Of a DNA stretch of 64,000 bases, positions 55,040 to 63,570 are shown one piece after another; positions within the stretch are counted from its first letter, which is position 1; each line of letters begins with the position of its first letter. Origin of the DNA: Microbacterium caowuchunii (GTDB taxonomy: Bacteria > Actinomycetota > Actinomycetes > Actinomycetales > Microbacteriaceae). A program made the translations under genes and the position numbers. The stretch spans positions 744,001 to 808,000 of the forward strand of contig NZ_CP044231.1 of assembly GCF_008727755.1 (NCBI RefSeq), given 5' to 3'. The notes under the pieces are model-generated. The model searched no databases, was not told the DNA's origin, and was given only the letters and a program-made list of their open reading frames with translations.

Positions 55040-55129
55040 GCGGACCGATCGCTTTCCGCAGCGTCAAGAACCGCGCACTTTGACCCGATGGTAGGGGGTG
55101 CGACGGTCAGGGGTGCCCGGGACGAGAAC

Positions 55130-55135
55130 TAGACT
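55130..55135 (+). promoter_or_regulatory. -10 element of the mqo leaderless promoter
   Basis: TAGACT, 6 nt before the GTG of mqo, with no ribosome-binding site in between. Confidence 0.6.
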
Positions 55136-55141
55136 TGACGG

Positions 55142-56599
55142 GTGACCGAAACCGTCGACGTCCTCCTCATCGGTGGCGGCATCATGAGCGCCACCCTCGG
55201 GACCTTTCTGCAGCAGCTCCAGCCCGACTGGAAGATCTCCCTCTACGAGCGCCTCGGTGAGGTGGCGGAGGAGAGCTCCAACGCGTGGAACAACGCGGGG
55301 ACCGGGCACGCGGCGCTGTGCGAATTGAACTACATGCCCGCCGCCGCGGACGGCTCGGTGGATCCCACCAAGGCCATCGCGATCAACGAGCAGTTCCAGC
55401 AGAGCCGGCAGTTCTGGTCGAGCCTCGTCGAGCGGGGCGTGCTGGACGCGCCGGAGACCTTCATCAACTCGGCTCCGCACATGACGTTCGTCCGCGGGGA
55501 GAAGGATGTCGCGTACCTGAAGACCCGGTACGAGGCGCTGAAGAAGGAACCGCTGTTCGAGGGCATCGAGTACAGCGAGGACTCCCGCGTCATCAACAAG
55601 TGGGCCCCTCTGCTCATGCAGAAGCGCCGCGTCGGTGAGCCGTTCGCGGCGACCCGTGTGCCCAGCGGCACGGATGTCGACTTCGGTGCGCTGACGCGTC
55701 AGCTGGTCGCGAAGCTGAAGGACAACGGCGCGGAGGTCCTCACCAACCGCGAGGTGAAGAACCTCAAGAAGCTGAAGGACGGCACCTGGCAGGTCTCCTA
55801 CCGGAACACGGTCGGCGGGACCCCGGGCCGGGTCAACGCCCGGTTCGTGTTCGTCGGCGCCGGGGGATGGGCGATCAAGCTGCTGCAGAAGTCCGGCATC
55901 CCGGAGATCAAGGGCTACGGCGTCTTCCCCATCGGTGGTCAGTGGCTGAAGACCAGCAACCCGGCGATCGTGGCGCAGCACAAGGCGAAGGTCTACTCGC
56001 GGGCCTCCGTCGGCGCGCCGCCGATGTCGGTCCCGCACCTGGACGCGCGCGTGGTGGACGGGGAGAGCTCGCTCCTGTTCGGACCGTTCGCGACGTTCAG
56101 TCCGAAGTTCCTCAAGACCGGCCGGATGTGGGACATCGTCTCCCAGGTGCGCCCGTCGAACATCGGCAGCATGCTGAAGGTCGCGGTGACGAACTTCGAC
56201 CTCGTGAAGTACCTGGTCAGCGAACTGCTCAAGACCCACCCCAAGAAGGTGCAGAGCCTCCAGGAGTTCATGCCGACCGCGAAGGCCGAGGACTGGGAAC
56301 TCCTCCAGGCCGGGCAGCGCGCGCAGGTGATGAAGGGCGGGAAGCTCCAGTTCGGCACGGAGGTCGTCGCCAGTGCCGACGGGACGATCGCCGGCCTGCT
56401 CGGCGCGTCCCCGGGCGCGTCCACTGCTGTCTCGATCATGCTGGGCCTGCTGAAGTCCGCCTTCCCCGACCGCATGGCGGACTGGGAACCGGCGCTGACC
56501 GAACTCATCCCGAGCTACGGGTCGACGCTCAACCCCGACCCGGATGCGGCGGCGTCCTCGCTGAAGCGTACGGCAGAGGTCCTGCACCTCCCCGCGTAG
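55142..56599 (+). CDS. mqo: malate:quinone oxidoreductase
   Basis: Membrane-associated FAD enzyme that oxidises malate to oxaloacetate and reduces menaquinone, replacing or supplementing soluble malate dehydrogenase. The 485-residue protein starts with the FAD motif DVLLIGGGIMSATLGTFL (about 5-22) and has the family signatures ESSNAWNNAGTGHAALCELNY (about 42-62) and the C-terminal LLGASPGASTAVSIML (about 420-435). It is leaderless by the -10 spacing. It links the TCA cycle to the quinone pool that cytochrome bd oxidises. Confidence 0.95.
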   Translation: MTETVDVLLIGGGIMSATLGTFLQQLQPDWKISLYERLGEVAEESSNAWNNAGTGHAALCELNYMPAAADGSVDPTKAIAINEQFQQSRQFWSSLVERGVLDAPETFINSAPHMTFVRGEKDVAYLKTRYEALKKEPLFEGIEYSEDSRVINKWAPLLMQKRRVGEPFAATRVPSGTDVDFGALTRQLVAKLKDNGAEVLTNREVKNLKKLKDGTWQVSYRNTVGGTPGRVNARFVFVGAGGWAIKLLQKSGIPEIKGYGVFPIGGQWLKTSNPAIVAQHKAKVYSRASVGAPPMSVPHLDARVVDGESSLLFGPFATFSPKFLKTGRMWDIVSQVRPSNIGSMLKVAVTNFDLVKYLVSELLKTHPKKVQSLQEFMPTAKAEDWELLQAGQRAQVMKGGKLQFGTEVVASADGTIAGLLGASPGASTAVSIMLGLLKSAFPDRMADWEPALTELIPSYGSTLNPDPDAAASSLKRTAEVLHLPA

Positions 56600-56643
56600 C
56601 GCCGCGCGGCGCTCGCGCGCGGTCTCGAGCCGCGGGACCGGGT

Positions 56644-57873
56644 TCACGGGCGGAGGGCGTCCGCCTTCGCGCGCAGCACGGCGCTCTCCCGTTCGTTCGC
56701 GGTGAGCCCGGCGGCGGCCAGCAGCTCGGAACGCGCCTCCTCGGTACGCCCCAGTCTCGTCAGCAGTTCGCCGCGGACACTCGGCAGCAGGTGCGACCCG
56801 CGCAGCTGATCCGCGAGCCCGTCGACGATGCGCAGCGCCGTCGCGGGACCGGTCGCCATGGCGACCGCGACGGCGCGGTTGAGCTCCACCACAGGGCTCG
56901 GGGCGATGCGCCCGAGGGCCTCGTAGAGGATGACGATGCGTTCCCAATCCGTGTCCGCGACGCTCGGGGCGACCGCATGGCAGTGCGCGATCGCGGCCTG
57001 CAGTGCGTAGGCGCCGCGTCCGCCGCCGAGTGCGTCCGCACGCGCCAGGGCCCGTGTGCCGCGGGAGATCTGCGCCCGGTCCCAGCGGCTGCGGTCCTGG
57101 TCGTCGAGGAGGACGGGCGTCCCGTCCGGCGCCACGCGTGCGGCGAACCGCGAGGACTGGAGCTCCATCAGCGCGGCGAGTGCGTGCGCCTCCGGCTCGT
57201 GCGGGACGAGGGTCGCCAGCATCCGGCCGAGGCGAAGCGCCTCGTGCGCGAGGTCCGCGCGGATCCAGTGGTCGCCGCCGGTGGCCGCGTAGCCCTCCGT
57301 GAACAGGAGGTAGACGACGCCCAGGACCGCGGACAGCCGCGCACGCCACTCGGCGGGCTCCGGCGTCTCGAACGGCGCGCGGACGGCCGCCAGCGTCTTC
57401 TTCGCCCGGGTGATCCGGGCCTGCACGGTCGGTATCGGCACGATCAGCAGCCGCGCGATCTCCCGGCTCGTGAGGCCGCTCACCACCCGCAGCGTCAACG
57501 CGATCTGCGATTCCCGGGAGAGGGACGGATGGCAGGCGATGAACACGAGCCTCAGCACGTCGTCCTCGATGGGCTCCCACTCCGGCGGCGTCGTCTCGTC
57601 GAGGTCGTGCGCCATGGCCCGGTAGCGTTCGTCGAGCGCCGCCCGGCGCCGCCAGACGTCTATCGCCCGGCGCTGCGCGACCGCGGTCAGCCACGCTCCG
57701 GGATTGCGCGGCACGCCCGAATCCGGCCAGCGCTCGAGCGCTTCCACGAGCGCCTCCTGGGCCAGGTCCTCGGCGAGACCGACGTCGCCGGTCTTCCTGA
57801 TGAGCGTCGCGACGATGCGCGCGCTCTCGATCCGCCAGACGGCGTCGACGGCGCGGCCGATGTCTCCGCTCAC
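56644..57873 (-). CDS. ECF sigma factor with C-terminal extension (ECF42-like)
   Basis: A 409-residue sigma-70 family factor. Region 2 lies at about 10-80 (EDLAQEALVEALERWP, then NPGAWLTAVAQRRAIDVWRR) and region 4 at about 110-170 (IALTLRVVSGLTSREIARLL and VQARITRAKKTL). A long C-terminal part (about 180-409) is TPR-like and typical of the ECF42 group, which has no classical anti-sigma factor and is controlled by this extension. It is co-transcribed with the DGPF protein just upstream, its characteristic partner. Start GTG 57873. Confidence 0.9.
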   Translation of the reverse strand: MSGDIGRAVDAVWRIESARIVATLIRKTGDVGLAEDLAQEALVEALERWPDSGVPRNPGAWLTAVAQRRAIDVWRRRAALDERYRAMAHDLDETTPPEWEPIEDDVLRLVFIACHPSLSRESQIALTLRVVSGLTSREIARLLIVPIPTVQARITRAKKTLAAVRAPFETPEPAEWRARLSAVLGVVYLLFTEGYAATGGDHWIRADLAHEALRLGRMLATLVPHEPEAHALAALMELQSSRFAARVAPDGTPVLLDDQDRSRWDRAQISRGTRALARADALGGGRGAYALQAAIAHCHAVAPSVADTDWERIVILYEALGRIAPSPVVELNRAVAVAMATGPATALRIVDGLADQLRGSHLLPSVRGELLTRLGRTEEARSELLAAAGLTANERESAVLRAKADALRP

Positions 57874-57879
57874 GACGGA

Positions 57880-58305
57880 TCACTCCCGCGTGGAGAGCTG
57901 TTCCCGCCAGGTCTTCTCCTTCTGCACGTACTCGTTGTCGGCGTAGTCCGCGAAGTCGGACTCGTCGGTCATCCGGCGCACTTCGATCTTGTTGCCGGGT
58001 CCGAGCGGTGCGCGGGACGCCCACTCGATCGCCTCCTCGCGTGTGCTGGTCTCGACGGTCCAGAAGCCGTTGAACAGCTCGTGCGTCTCCCCGTAGGGGC
58101 CGTCGGACACCACGGGGGCATCGGCGGTGAATTCCACGACGGCGCCCTCGGCCGCATCGGTCAGACCGTCCCCGCCGAGCAGGACACCCGCCTTCATCAT
58201 CGATTCGTTGTAGGCGCCCATCGCGTTGAGGACCGCCTCGAAGTCCATGTCGGCATAGTCCTGGGTGGAACCGCTGTTGCGCATGATGAGCATGTACTTG
58301 GCCAT
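57880..58305 (-). CDS. YciI/DGPF-family protein
   Basis: A 141-residue YCII-related protein with a ferredoxin-like fold; the DGPF-type motif reads VVSDGPYGETHELFNGFW (about 75-92). Catalytic activity is unproven. DGPF genes are the hallmark partner of ECF42 sigma factors, and this one is the first gene of the operon, 6 bp before the sigma gene. GAGGAGGACACATC precedes the ATG. The last 35 residues (ADYADNEYVQKEKTWREQL) are an extra polar tail. Confidence 0.88.
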   Translation of the reverse strand: MAKYMLIMRNSGSTQDYADMDFEAVLNAMGAYNESMMKAGVLLGGDGLTDAAEGAVVEFTADAPVVSDGPYGETHELFNGFWTVETSTREEAIEWASRAPLGPGNKIEVRRMTDESDFADYADNEYVQKEKTWREQLSTRE

Positions 58306-58387
58306 GATGTGTCCTCCTCGATTCGTGGGCCGCGTCGCGCCCCTTCACTATGACGTCGTACGGGCCCGGGCGGAATCGACAGGCCCG

Positions 58388-58393
58388 TAGAAT
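58388..58393 (+). promoter_or_regulatory. -10 element of the tdk leaderless promoter
   Basis: TAGAAT, 6 nt before the GTG of the thymidine kinase gene. Confidence 0.6.
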
Positions 58394-58399
58394 CTGTAG

Positions 58400-59044
58400 G
58401 TGGCCAAGCTGTATTTCCGTTACGGGGCGATGAACTCCGGCAAATCGACAGCTCTGCTGCAGGCCGCGTACAACTACGAGGAGCGCGGCCAGCACGTGCT
58501 TCTGGCGAAGCCGACCATCGACACCAAGGAAGCGGATCACGTCTCGAGCAGGCTCGGGATGAGCCGCGAGGTGGACTTCCTCATCGGTCCGGATGCGTCG
58601 TTGCGGACGCTCTTCGCGATGCACCGGGAACGGGCGCGCGCCGCGGCCGCGGAGACGCTCCTGCCGGATGCCGGAGAGGGTGCGGACGTGGCCTGCCTCC
58701 TCATCGACGAGGCGCAGTTCCTCACCCGGGAACAGGTCGATGATCTGCTCCGGATCGTCGTGATGGACCGGGTCCCCGTGCTGGCCTACGGGATCCGCAC
58801 CGACTTCCGTACGGAAGCGTTCCCCGGCTCCCGGCGGCTCATGGAACTGGCGCACAGCCTCGAGGAGCTCAAGACCATCTGCCGCTGCGGGCGCAAGGCC
58901 GTCTTCAACGCCCGGCTGGTGGGCGGGCGTTTCGTGTTCGACGGCGACCAGGTCGCGATCGACGAGCTCACCCCGGAGCGGGTCACCTACGAGTCGATGT
59001 GCGCGGAGTGCTACCTGAGTGAATCGGGCGGTCGACTGGGCTGA
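58400..59044 (+). CDS. tdk: thymidine kinase
   Basis: Salvages thymidine to dTMP with ATP. The 214-residue type II enzyme has the P-loop GAMNSGKST (about 8-16), DEAQF (about 101-105), the lasso-loop and a zinc site formed by CRCG (about 159) and the late CAEC (about 203). The C-terminal ALV-like end is standard. GTG start, predicted leaderless. It converges on the HAD phosphatase 9 bp away. Confidence 0.95.
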   Translation: MAKLYFRYGAMNSGKSTALLQAAYNYEERGQHVLLAKPTIDTKEADHVSSRLGMSREVDFLIGPDASLRTLFAMHRERARAAAAETLLPDAGEGADVACLLIDEAQFLTREQVDDLLRIVVMDRVPVLAYGIRTDFRTEAFPGSRRLMELAHSLEELKTICRCGRKAVFNARLVGGRFVFDGDQVAIDELTPERVTYESMCAECYLSESGGRLG

Positions 59045-59053
59045 GCCCGGCGG

Positions 59054-59821
59054 TCAGCGCGGGGGGAGGGTCGGGAGCAGATCCTCGAGGAACGCGGCGG
59101 TGTCCTCCCACCCGGTGACCGCGTGACAGGCGACGCCCATCGCGAGTACCGGGTAGTCGTTGCCGTCCGGGTCGAGCCGGTCGCCGACGAAGAGCATGTC
59201 CTCGAGCGGGATGCTGGTCTGCTCGGCGAGCTGCCGCATGCCGTAAGCCTTGTCGATCCCGCGATGGGTGATGTCCACCGAGGTGGATCCACCGGAGCGC
59301 ACCTCGAGGTCGGGGAGGCGGGCGGCCACGGCCTCCCGGAGGGTGTTCTTCTTGGCGCCCGTCGGGTCCCAGGCGGTCTTCGCGTCCAGCGGCGCCTGCT
59401 GCCCCAGTGCGGAGAAGGTGATCTGGGATCCGCGGTCCTCGAGGATCTCTCCCCAGGTCGTCTCCTCCCAGAGGCCCAGCCGTCGGGCCTCCTCCTCGAC
59501 GGCGGCGAGCGCCCGGGACTTCTCGTCGTCGGTGAGGGCATGCGCGTACACGGTCTCGATGCCGTCCGCCCCGATGCGGTAGTACTGCGTTCCGCAGGTG
59601 GGCAGCAGTTGCAGGTGCGACAGGGTGTCGGGGGAGGCGTCGGGCAATCGTTCGACCACCTGGGAGCGGAACTGCGCGAGCTGACCGCCGGAGATGATCG
59701 CCACCTCGACGCGCGATGCGAGATCGAGCAGGAGACGCGCCATCCGCGGGTCCACCGGGCTCTTGGACGGGGCGAGCGTGTCGTCGAGGTCGAAGGCGAT
59801 GAGCTTCGGAGTCTGAGGCAA
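59054..59821 (-). CDS. HAD-IIB phosphatase (phosphomannomutase/sugar-phosphatase-like)
   Basis: A 255-residue Cof/HAD-IIB hydrolase with nucleophile motif LIAFDLDDTLAPSKSPV (about 6-22), motif II AIISGGQ (about 46), a cap domain (about 80-185), the substrate-loop lysine region and motif IV MLFVGDRLDPDGNDYPV (about 208-224). It resembles phosphomannomutase-type and sucrose-phosphate-phosphatase-type proteins. The substrate is unknown. The start is TTG 59821 with GGGAG before it; the frame is open further upstream through the tRNA gene but cannot be coding there. Confidence 0.85.
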   Translation of the reverse strand: MPQTPKLIAFDLDDTLAPSKSPVDPRMARLLLDLASRVEVAIISGGQLAQFRSQVVERLPDASPDTLSHLQLLPTCGTQYYRIGADGIETVYAHALTDDEKSRALAAVEEEARRLGLWEETTWGEILEDRGSQITFSALGQQAPLDAKTAWDPTGAKKNTLREAVAARLPDLEVRSGGSTSVDITHRGIDKAYGMRQLAEQTSIPLEDMLFVGDRLDPDGNDYPVLAMGVACHAVTGWEDTAAFLEDLLPTLPPR

Positions 59822-59873
59822 GGCGGGCTCCCGGGCGTCCGGCGGAGGACCCAGTGGTCCTTGGAGTGACGAA

Positions 59874-59897
59874 AGGCTCCGCCTTTCGGCGGAGCCT
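59874..59897 (-). terminator. terminator of the tRNA-Pro gene
   Basis: Ten-base stem AGGCTCCGCC with its complement around a 4-base loop, followed on the minus strand by TTTCGTC. It lies 7 bp beyond the tRNA. Confidence 0.8.
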
Positions 59898-59904
59898 CCT
59901 CGCG

Positions 59905-59978
<74 letters not shown>

Positions 59979-60034
59979 TGGCAACCCTCCGAGTCTACCC
60001 CAGCATGGCCTCCAGCTCCGAATCGAGCCCCCGT

Positions 60035-62533
60035 TCAGTGCGTCTCGGGAGTGGCGGCGCTCGTGGCCGACGCAGGACGCCGCCGCGCGCCGGCCGCGAC
60101 CAACAGCCCCGCGGCGACCAGGACGGCGCCCAGGCCTCCCACCACCCGCATCGGCACGGGCGGGGTGGCCGCCCCTGTCTCGGCGAGGACGTCGACGTAC
60201 GTGGTCTCGCCGTCCTCCCCGCAGGTGCCGGTGTGCAGGACGACGGGCTCGGCGTCGGGGGAGACACGTGCCCGCAGTTCCGCTATCCAGTGCTTGGCAC
60301 CCGGCGTCGAGGACCGTACCTCTGGCGAACGGTATTCGCCGTCGCCGGTCACCGGCACAGCGGCGGTCGTCTTCTCCAGGTTCGCGGGAGTGCAGATCGG
60401 ACGCTCGTCCGCCTCGGTGTGGAAGAGGGAGAAGACGACCTCTGCGTCGACGCCTTCGCCGAGCCCGGTGATGACCGCGGAATCGTGGAACGGCGCGTCG
60501 AGCGCTGCCCGTTCGACGGCGCGGGTGGTGAGACCCGGACGTTCGACCATGGTCGTCTCGTTCTCCAGCCCGCACGCCCCCTCGGCGAGCAGGCGCGGCT
60601 CACCGCCTTCGGGCGTGTACCAGAGTCGTTCGATCCAGTAATGGGCGCCTGGATGGTGCAGCCGCACTCCGGGCGAGAGGAATTCACCGGCGGCGGTGAC
60701 CGTGATGGGTGTCGCCGAGGTGTCGGCCACGAGTGAGTCGGGCGTGCAGGCGTCCGCCGGCGCGACGCCCTCGGTGCCACGGTGGAGCTGGAAGGTCAGC
60801 GTGGTGCTCCCGGTGGCCGGGATGGGGCCGGTGACGATGGCCGTGTCGGTGGCCTCACCGCCCCAGCCCACGGTCGCGAGGGCGCGCGTCTGCACAGTCG
60901 GCAGGGGAGCGCGGGTCGTCTCGGCTTCGACCCCGCATGCGCCCTCGTGCACGAGCCGTCCTTGGGCGTCCACGGCGCGCTCGCGCCACACGTAGGTCCC
61001 GAAGTCGGGCGCTGCCGGCCCCTCGATCCGCGTCCGCCCGGGTGCGGTGATGTGGACGGGTTGAGCCGGGCCGGCCCACAGCAGGTTCTCCGGGGTGCAG
61101 GCGTCAGCCTCCGGGACTCCGTCCGGCACGCGGTGGACGGACGCCGTGAGGTGCAGGCCGTCCGCCGGCAGTACCCCTGAGACGATGAGGTCATCGGTCA
61201 GCGGTGCCCCGACCGCCACGACCGGCTCCGCCTGCGAGGAGACCGCGGTCAGCATCGTGATCTGGGTCTGCTCGCCGAACTGCTCCTGCCAGCGGTATCC
61301 CTCCTCCAGCGCTGCGACGGTCTCCGCGTGCTGCCCGTCGGCGTCGATCTTCCAGACCGCGGTGTAGAACCCGGAACCGGGGAGCGGTTCGTCCGATTCG
61401 ACGCGGTACGGGGCCGTGGGTCCGACCGCCCCGTCCGTCGTGGCCTCCAGGGTGGCCACGACCTCGGCGTCGGCGGGGACCTCCGGGGTGAGGAGCGGTT
61501 CCCGGTCGGTGCGGTAGAGCGTCGCCGTGGCGCGCACGGGAAGATACCCCTGCTCGGCGGCACGCGGCCAGGCCCCCCGTGCGCTGAGGAACGTGACGTC
61601 ATCCACGTAGCGGCCCGACGGGATGTACCGGTGCGCCACCTGCGTCGTGACGACAGGGGCGAAGGTCGTCTCCCTCGGGGTCGCATCCTCGCCCGCGACG
61701 GGGAACTCCGTCCTGCCTGCGGGGCCGGCGGTGTCCTGACCTCCGGCGGTGGTGAAATGGTGCACCGCGGGCCGGAATCCTCCCTGGAACGTGCCCGAAC
61801 CACGGACGGTGACGGGCTCGCGTCCGGTCGTAGGGGTGGCGGTGAGGGCGTAGGCCTGCCCGACGCGCGCGTCTTCGAGGGTGGCTTCGCCGGTGTCGGT
61901 GAACACCGCGTGCTCCAGGGTGAGGGTGCCCCTGGCGTCCGGTTGATCGGCGATCACCGTCACCGTGCCGAGCAGGGGATCCGAGGCGTCCGTGGTGAAC
62001 TGCAGCGCTCCCGACGCGGTCTGCGCGCCGACGGGCATGGCCATGCCCTCTGCGTAGTACGCCTCCGCGAGGTGCTGAACCGCGATGCTGTGCGCCGGAG
62101 CGATGTGCCGGAAGACCCAGTCGACGGCACCGGCCAAGCTGTCCCCGGGGTAGCCGAACGTGTGCAGCGCCGTCTCGCGGTCGGCGATGGCTTTGACGGC
62201 CCAGCCGACTCCGGCTGCCTGCACCGGGTCGGTGGTCTGCCCGTACGTGCTGATGAGCATGTTGATCGCCGTGAGACGCTGGGGATCCAGTCCCGCCGCG
62301 TCCGTGCTGATGCCGTGGTCCTGGCTCTCGCCCGTGGGCAGGGGGAGTCCGGGGAAGATGCAGTAGGTGTGGATCCCGTCGACGTTCATCGACCCGTGCC
62401 AGCCGAATCGGGTGGACGGACCCCACTCACCGAAGCCGCTGCCGGGGGAGGCCGCCTGGGCCGGCCGGGTGGCGACGAGCCCGGCCACCACGAGGGCCGC
62501 GATGATCAGGAGGGCGGGGAGCACGCGTTTCAT
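60035..62533 (-). CDS. cell-wall-anchored repeat protein with LAETG sorting signal
   Basis: An 832-residue secreted protein. A signal peptide (about 1-27, ending ATRPAQAA) leads to an N-terminal domain with WHGSMNVDGIHTYCIF (Cys58) and QAAGVGWAVKAIA, reminiscent of thioester adhesin domains but without the usual partner glutamine. About four repeats of about 110-130 residues follow; the last three share ACTPENL / ACTPDSL / CTPANL and an ending GACGVEAETT-like, so each has a Cys pair. The C-terminus is LAETG (783-787), a hydrophobic helix and ARRRPA, a sortase (class E-type) signal. Start ATG 62533. Ligand unknown. Confidence 0.85.
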   Translation of the reverse strand: MKRVLPALLIIAALVVAGLVATRPAQAASPGSGFGEWGPSTRFGWHGSMNVDGIHTYCIFPGLPLPTGESQDHGISTDAAGLDPQRLTAINMLISTYGQTTDPVQAAGVGWAVKAIADRETALHTFGYPGDSLAGAVDWVFRHIAPAHSIAVQHLAEAYYAEGMAMPVGAQTASGALQFTTDASDPLLGTVTVIADQPDARGTLTLEHAVFTDTGEATLEDARVGQAYALTATPTTGREPVTVRGSGTFQGGFRPAVHHFTTAGGQDTAGPAGRTEFPVAGEDATPRETTFAPVVTTQVAHRYIPSGRYVDDVTFLSARGAWPRAAEQGYLPVRATATLYRTDREPLLTPEVPADAEVVATLEATTDGAVGPTAPYRVESDEPLPGSGFYTAVWKIDADGQHAETVAALEEGYRWQEQFGEQTQITMLTAVSSQAEPVVAVGAPLTDDLIVSGVLPADGLHLTASVHRVPDGVPEADACTPENLLWAGPAQPVHITAPGRTRIEGPAAPDFGTYVWRERAVDAQGRLVHEGACGVEAETTRAPLPTVQTRALATVGWGGEATDTAIVTGPIPATGSTTLTFQLHRGTEGVAPADACTPDSLVADTSATPITVTAAGEFLSPGVRLHHPGAHYWIERLWYTPEGGEPRLLAEGACGLENETTMVERPGLTTRAVERAALDAPFHDSAVITGLGEGVDAEVVFSLFHTEADERPICTPANLEKTTAAVPVTGDGEYRSPEVRSSTPGAKHWIAELRARVSPDAEPVVLHTGTCGEDGETTYVDVLAETGAATPPVPMRVVGGLGAVLVAAGLLVAAGARRRPASATSAATPETH

Positions 62534-62634
62534 GCCTCCAGCGTCGGCCGCGCGCGGCCCGATCACCGGCCGGGCCGTGCGAATGTGTGCCGAACGCGGG
62601 CTGGGCGTGCCTGTGGAGGAGGTGTTGTGGCGCG

Positions 62635-63570
62635 TCAGTCCCGCGGCAGGAGCGTGAGGAGCGTGACCTCCGGGCGGCATCCGAATCGCACCGGGGCGTA
62701 GATGGAGTGTCCGATCCCCGCGCTGACGTTCAGCGGGACGTCGCGTCCGCCGTGCGACCACGTGCTGAGCCCACGGGCCTGATCCAGGGGGATGTCGCAG
62801 TTCGCGACGAGTGCCTTCGACGAGAGGGGAATGCGGACCTGACCGCCGTGGGTGTGCCCCGCCAGGAGCAGATCCGCGCCAAGATCCGTGAACCTGTCCA
62901 GCACCCGGCGGTACGGGGCGTGCGTGACGCCCAGGACCAGGTCGGCGGATCCGGCGTCGCGCTGTTGCACGCGCAACGGCGGCAGCGCATCCAGGTCGTC
63001 CCAGTCACGGTGTGCGTCGTCCACCCCGAAGGCGTCGATGCGCAGGCCCGCCACGTCCAACGTGGCTGCGGTGTTGTCGATCCCGGTCCAGCCGAGCTCA
63101 TCGCTCAGGTAGCGGTCGAGGGAACCGGTATCCATCTGCGGGACCGTGGGATCCTTCTCCGAAGGTCCCATGAAGTACCGCAACGGGTTGCGCGGTGTCG
63201 GAGCGTAACGATCGTTCGATCCGTGTACGTAGACACCCGGGATGCCGCGCAGACCGTCGAAGGCGTGCCGGAGACCCGCCAGGCCGTCGGCATGGCCCAG
63301 GTTGTCGCCGGTGTTCACGACGAGATCCGGCTCCAGGGCGGCGAGCGTCGCCATCCACTCCTGCTTGCGGTGCTGCCAGGGCGCCATGTGGGCGTCGGAG
63401 ACGTGCAGGACGCGCAGGGGGCGGGAGCCGGGCGGCAGGACGCGCACGTCGTGCTCACGGACGGTGAACAGGTACCGTTCGATCCCCACGCCCCAGACAG
63501 CGGCTCCGAGGCCCGCCGCCCCCACCGCCGTCACGGCGGCGAGGGCGGCGCGGGAGGCGCCCGGCGTCAC
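62635..63570 (-). CDS. membrane-anchored metallophosphoesterase
   Basis: A 311-residue calcineurin-type phosphoesterase anchored by one N-terminal helix (about 8-28). The metal motifs are complete: VLHVSDAHM (about 54-62), VVNTGDNLGH (about 84-93), VHGSNDRY (about 113), VLGVTHAP (about 212) and LLAGHTHGGQV (about 233-243). It resembles YkuE-type enzymes acting on UDP-sugars or cell-envelope intermediates. The GTG start overlaps the penicillin-binding protein stop by GTGA, so the pair is coupled, in keeping with a cell-wall role. A UDP- or lipid-phosphate substrate is a guess. Confidence 0.88.
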   Translation of the reverse strand: MTPGASRAALAAVTAVGAAGLGAAVWGVGIERYLFTVREHDVRVLPPGSRPLRVLHVSDAHMAPWQHRKQEWMATLAALEPDLVVNTGDNLGHADGLAGLRHAFDGLRGIPGVYVHGSNDRYAPTPRNPLRYFMGPSEKDPTVPQMDTGSLDRYLSDELGWTGIDNTAATLDVAGLRIDAFGVDDAHRDWDDLDALPPLRVQQRDAGSADLVLGVTHAPYRRVLDRFTDLGADLLLAGHTHGGQVRIPLSSKALVANCDIPLDQARGLSTWSHGGRDVPLNVSAGIGHSIYAPVRFGCRPEVTLLTLLPRD

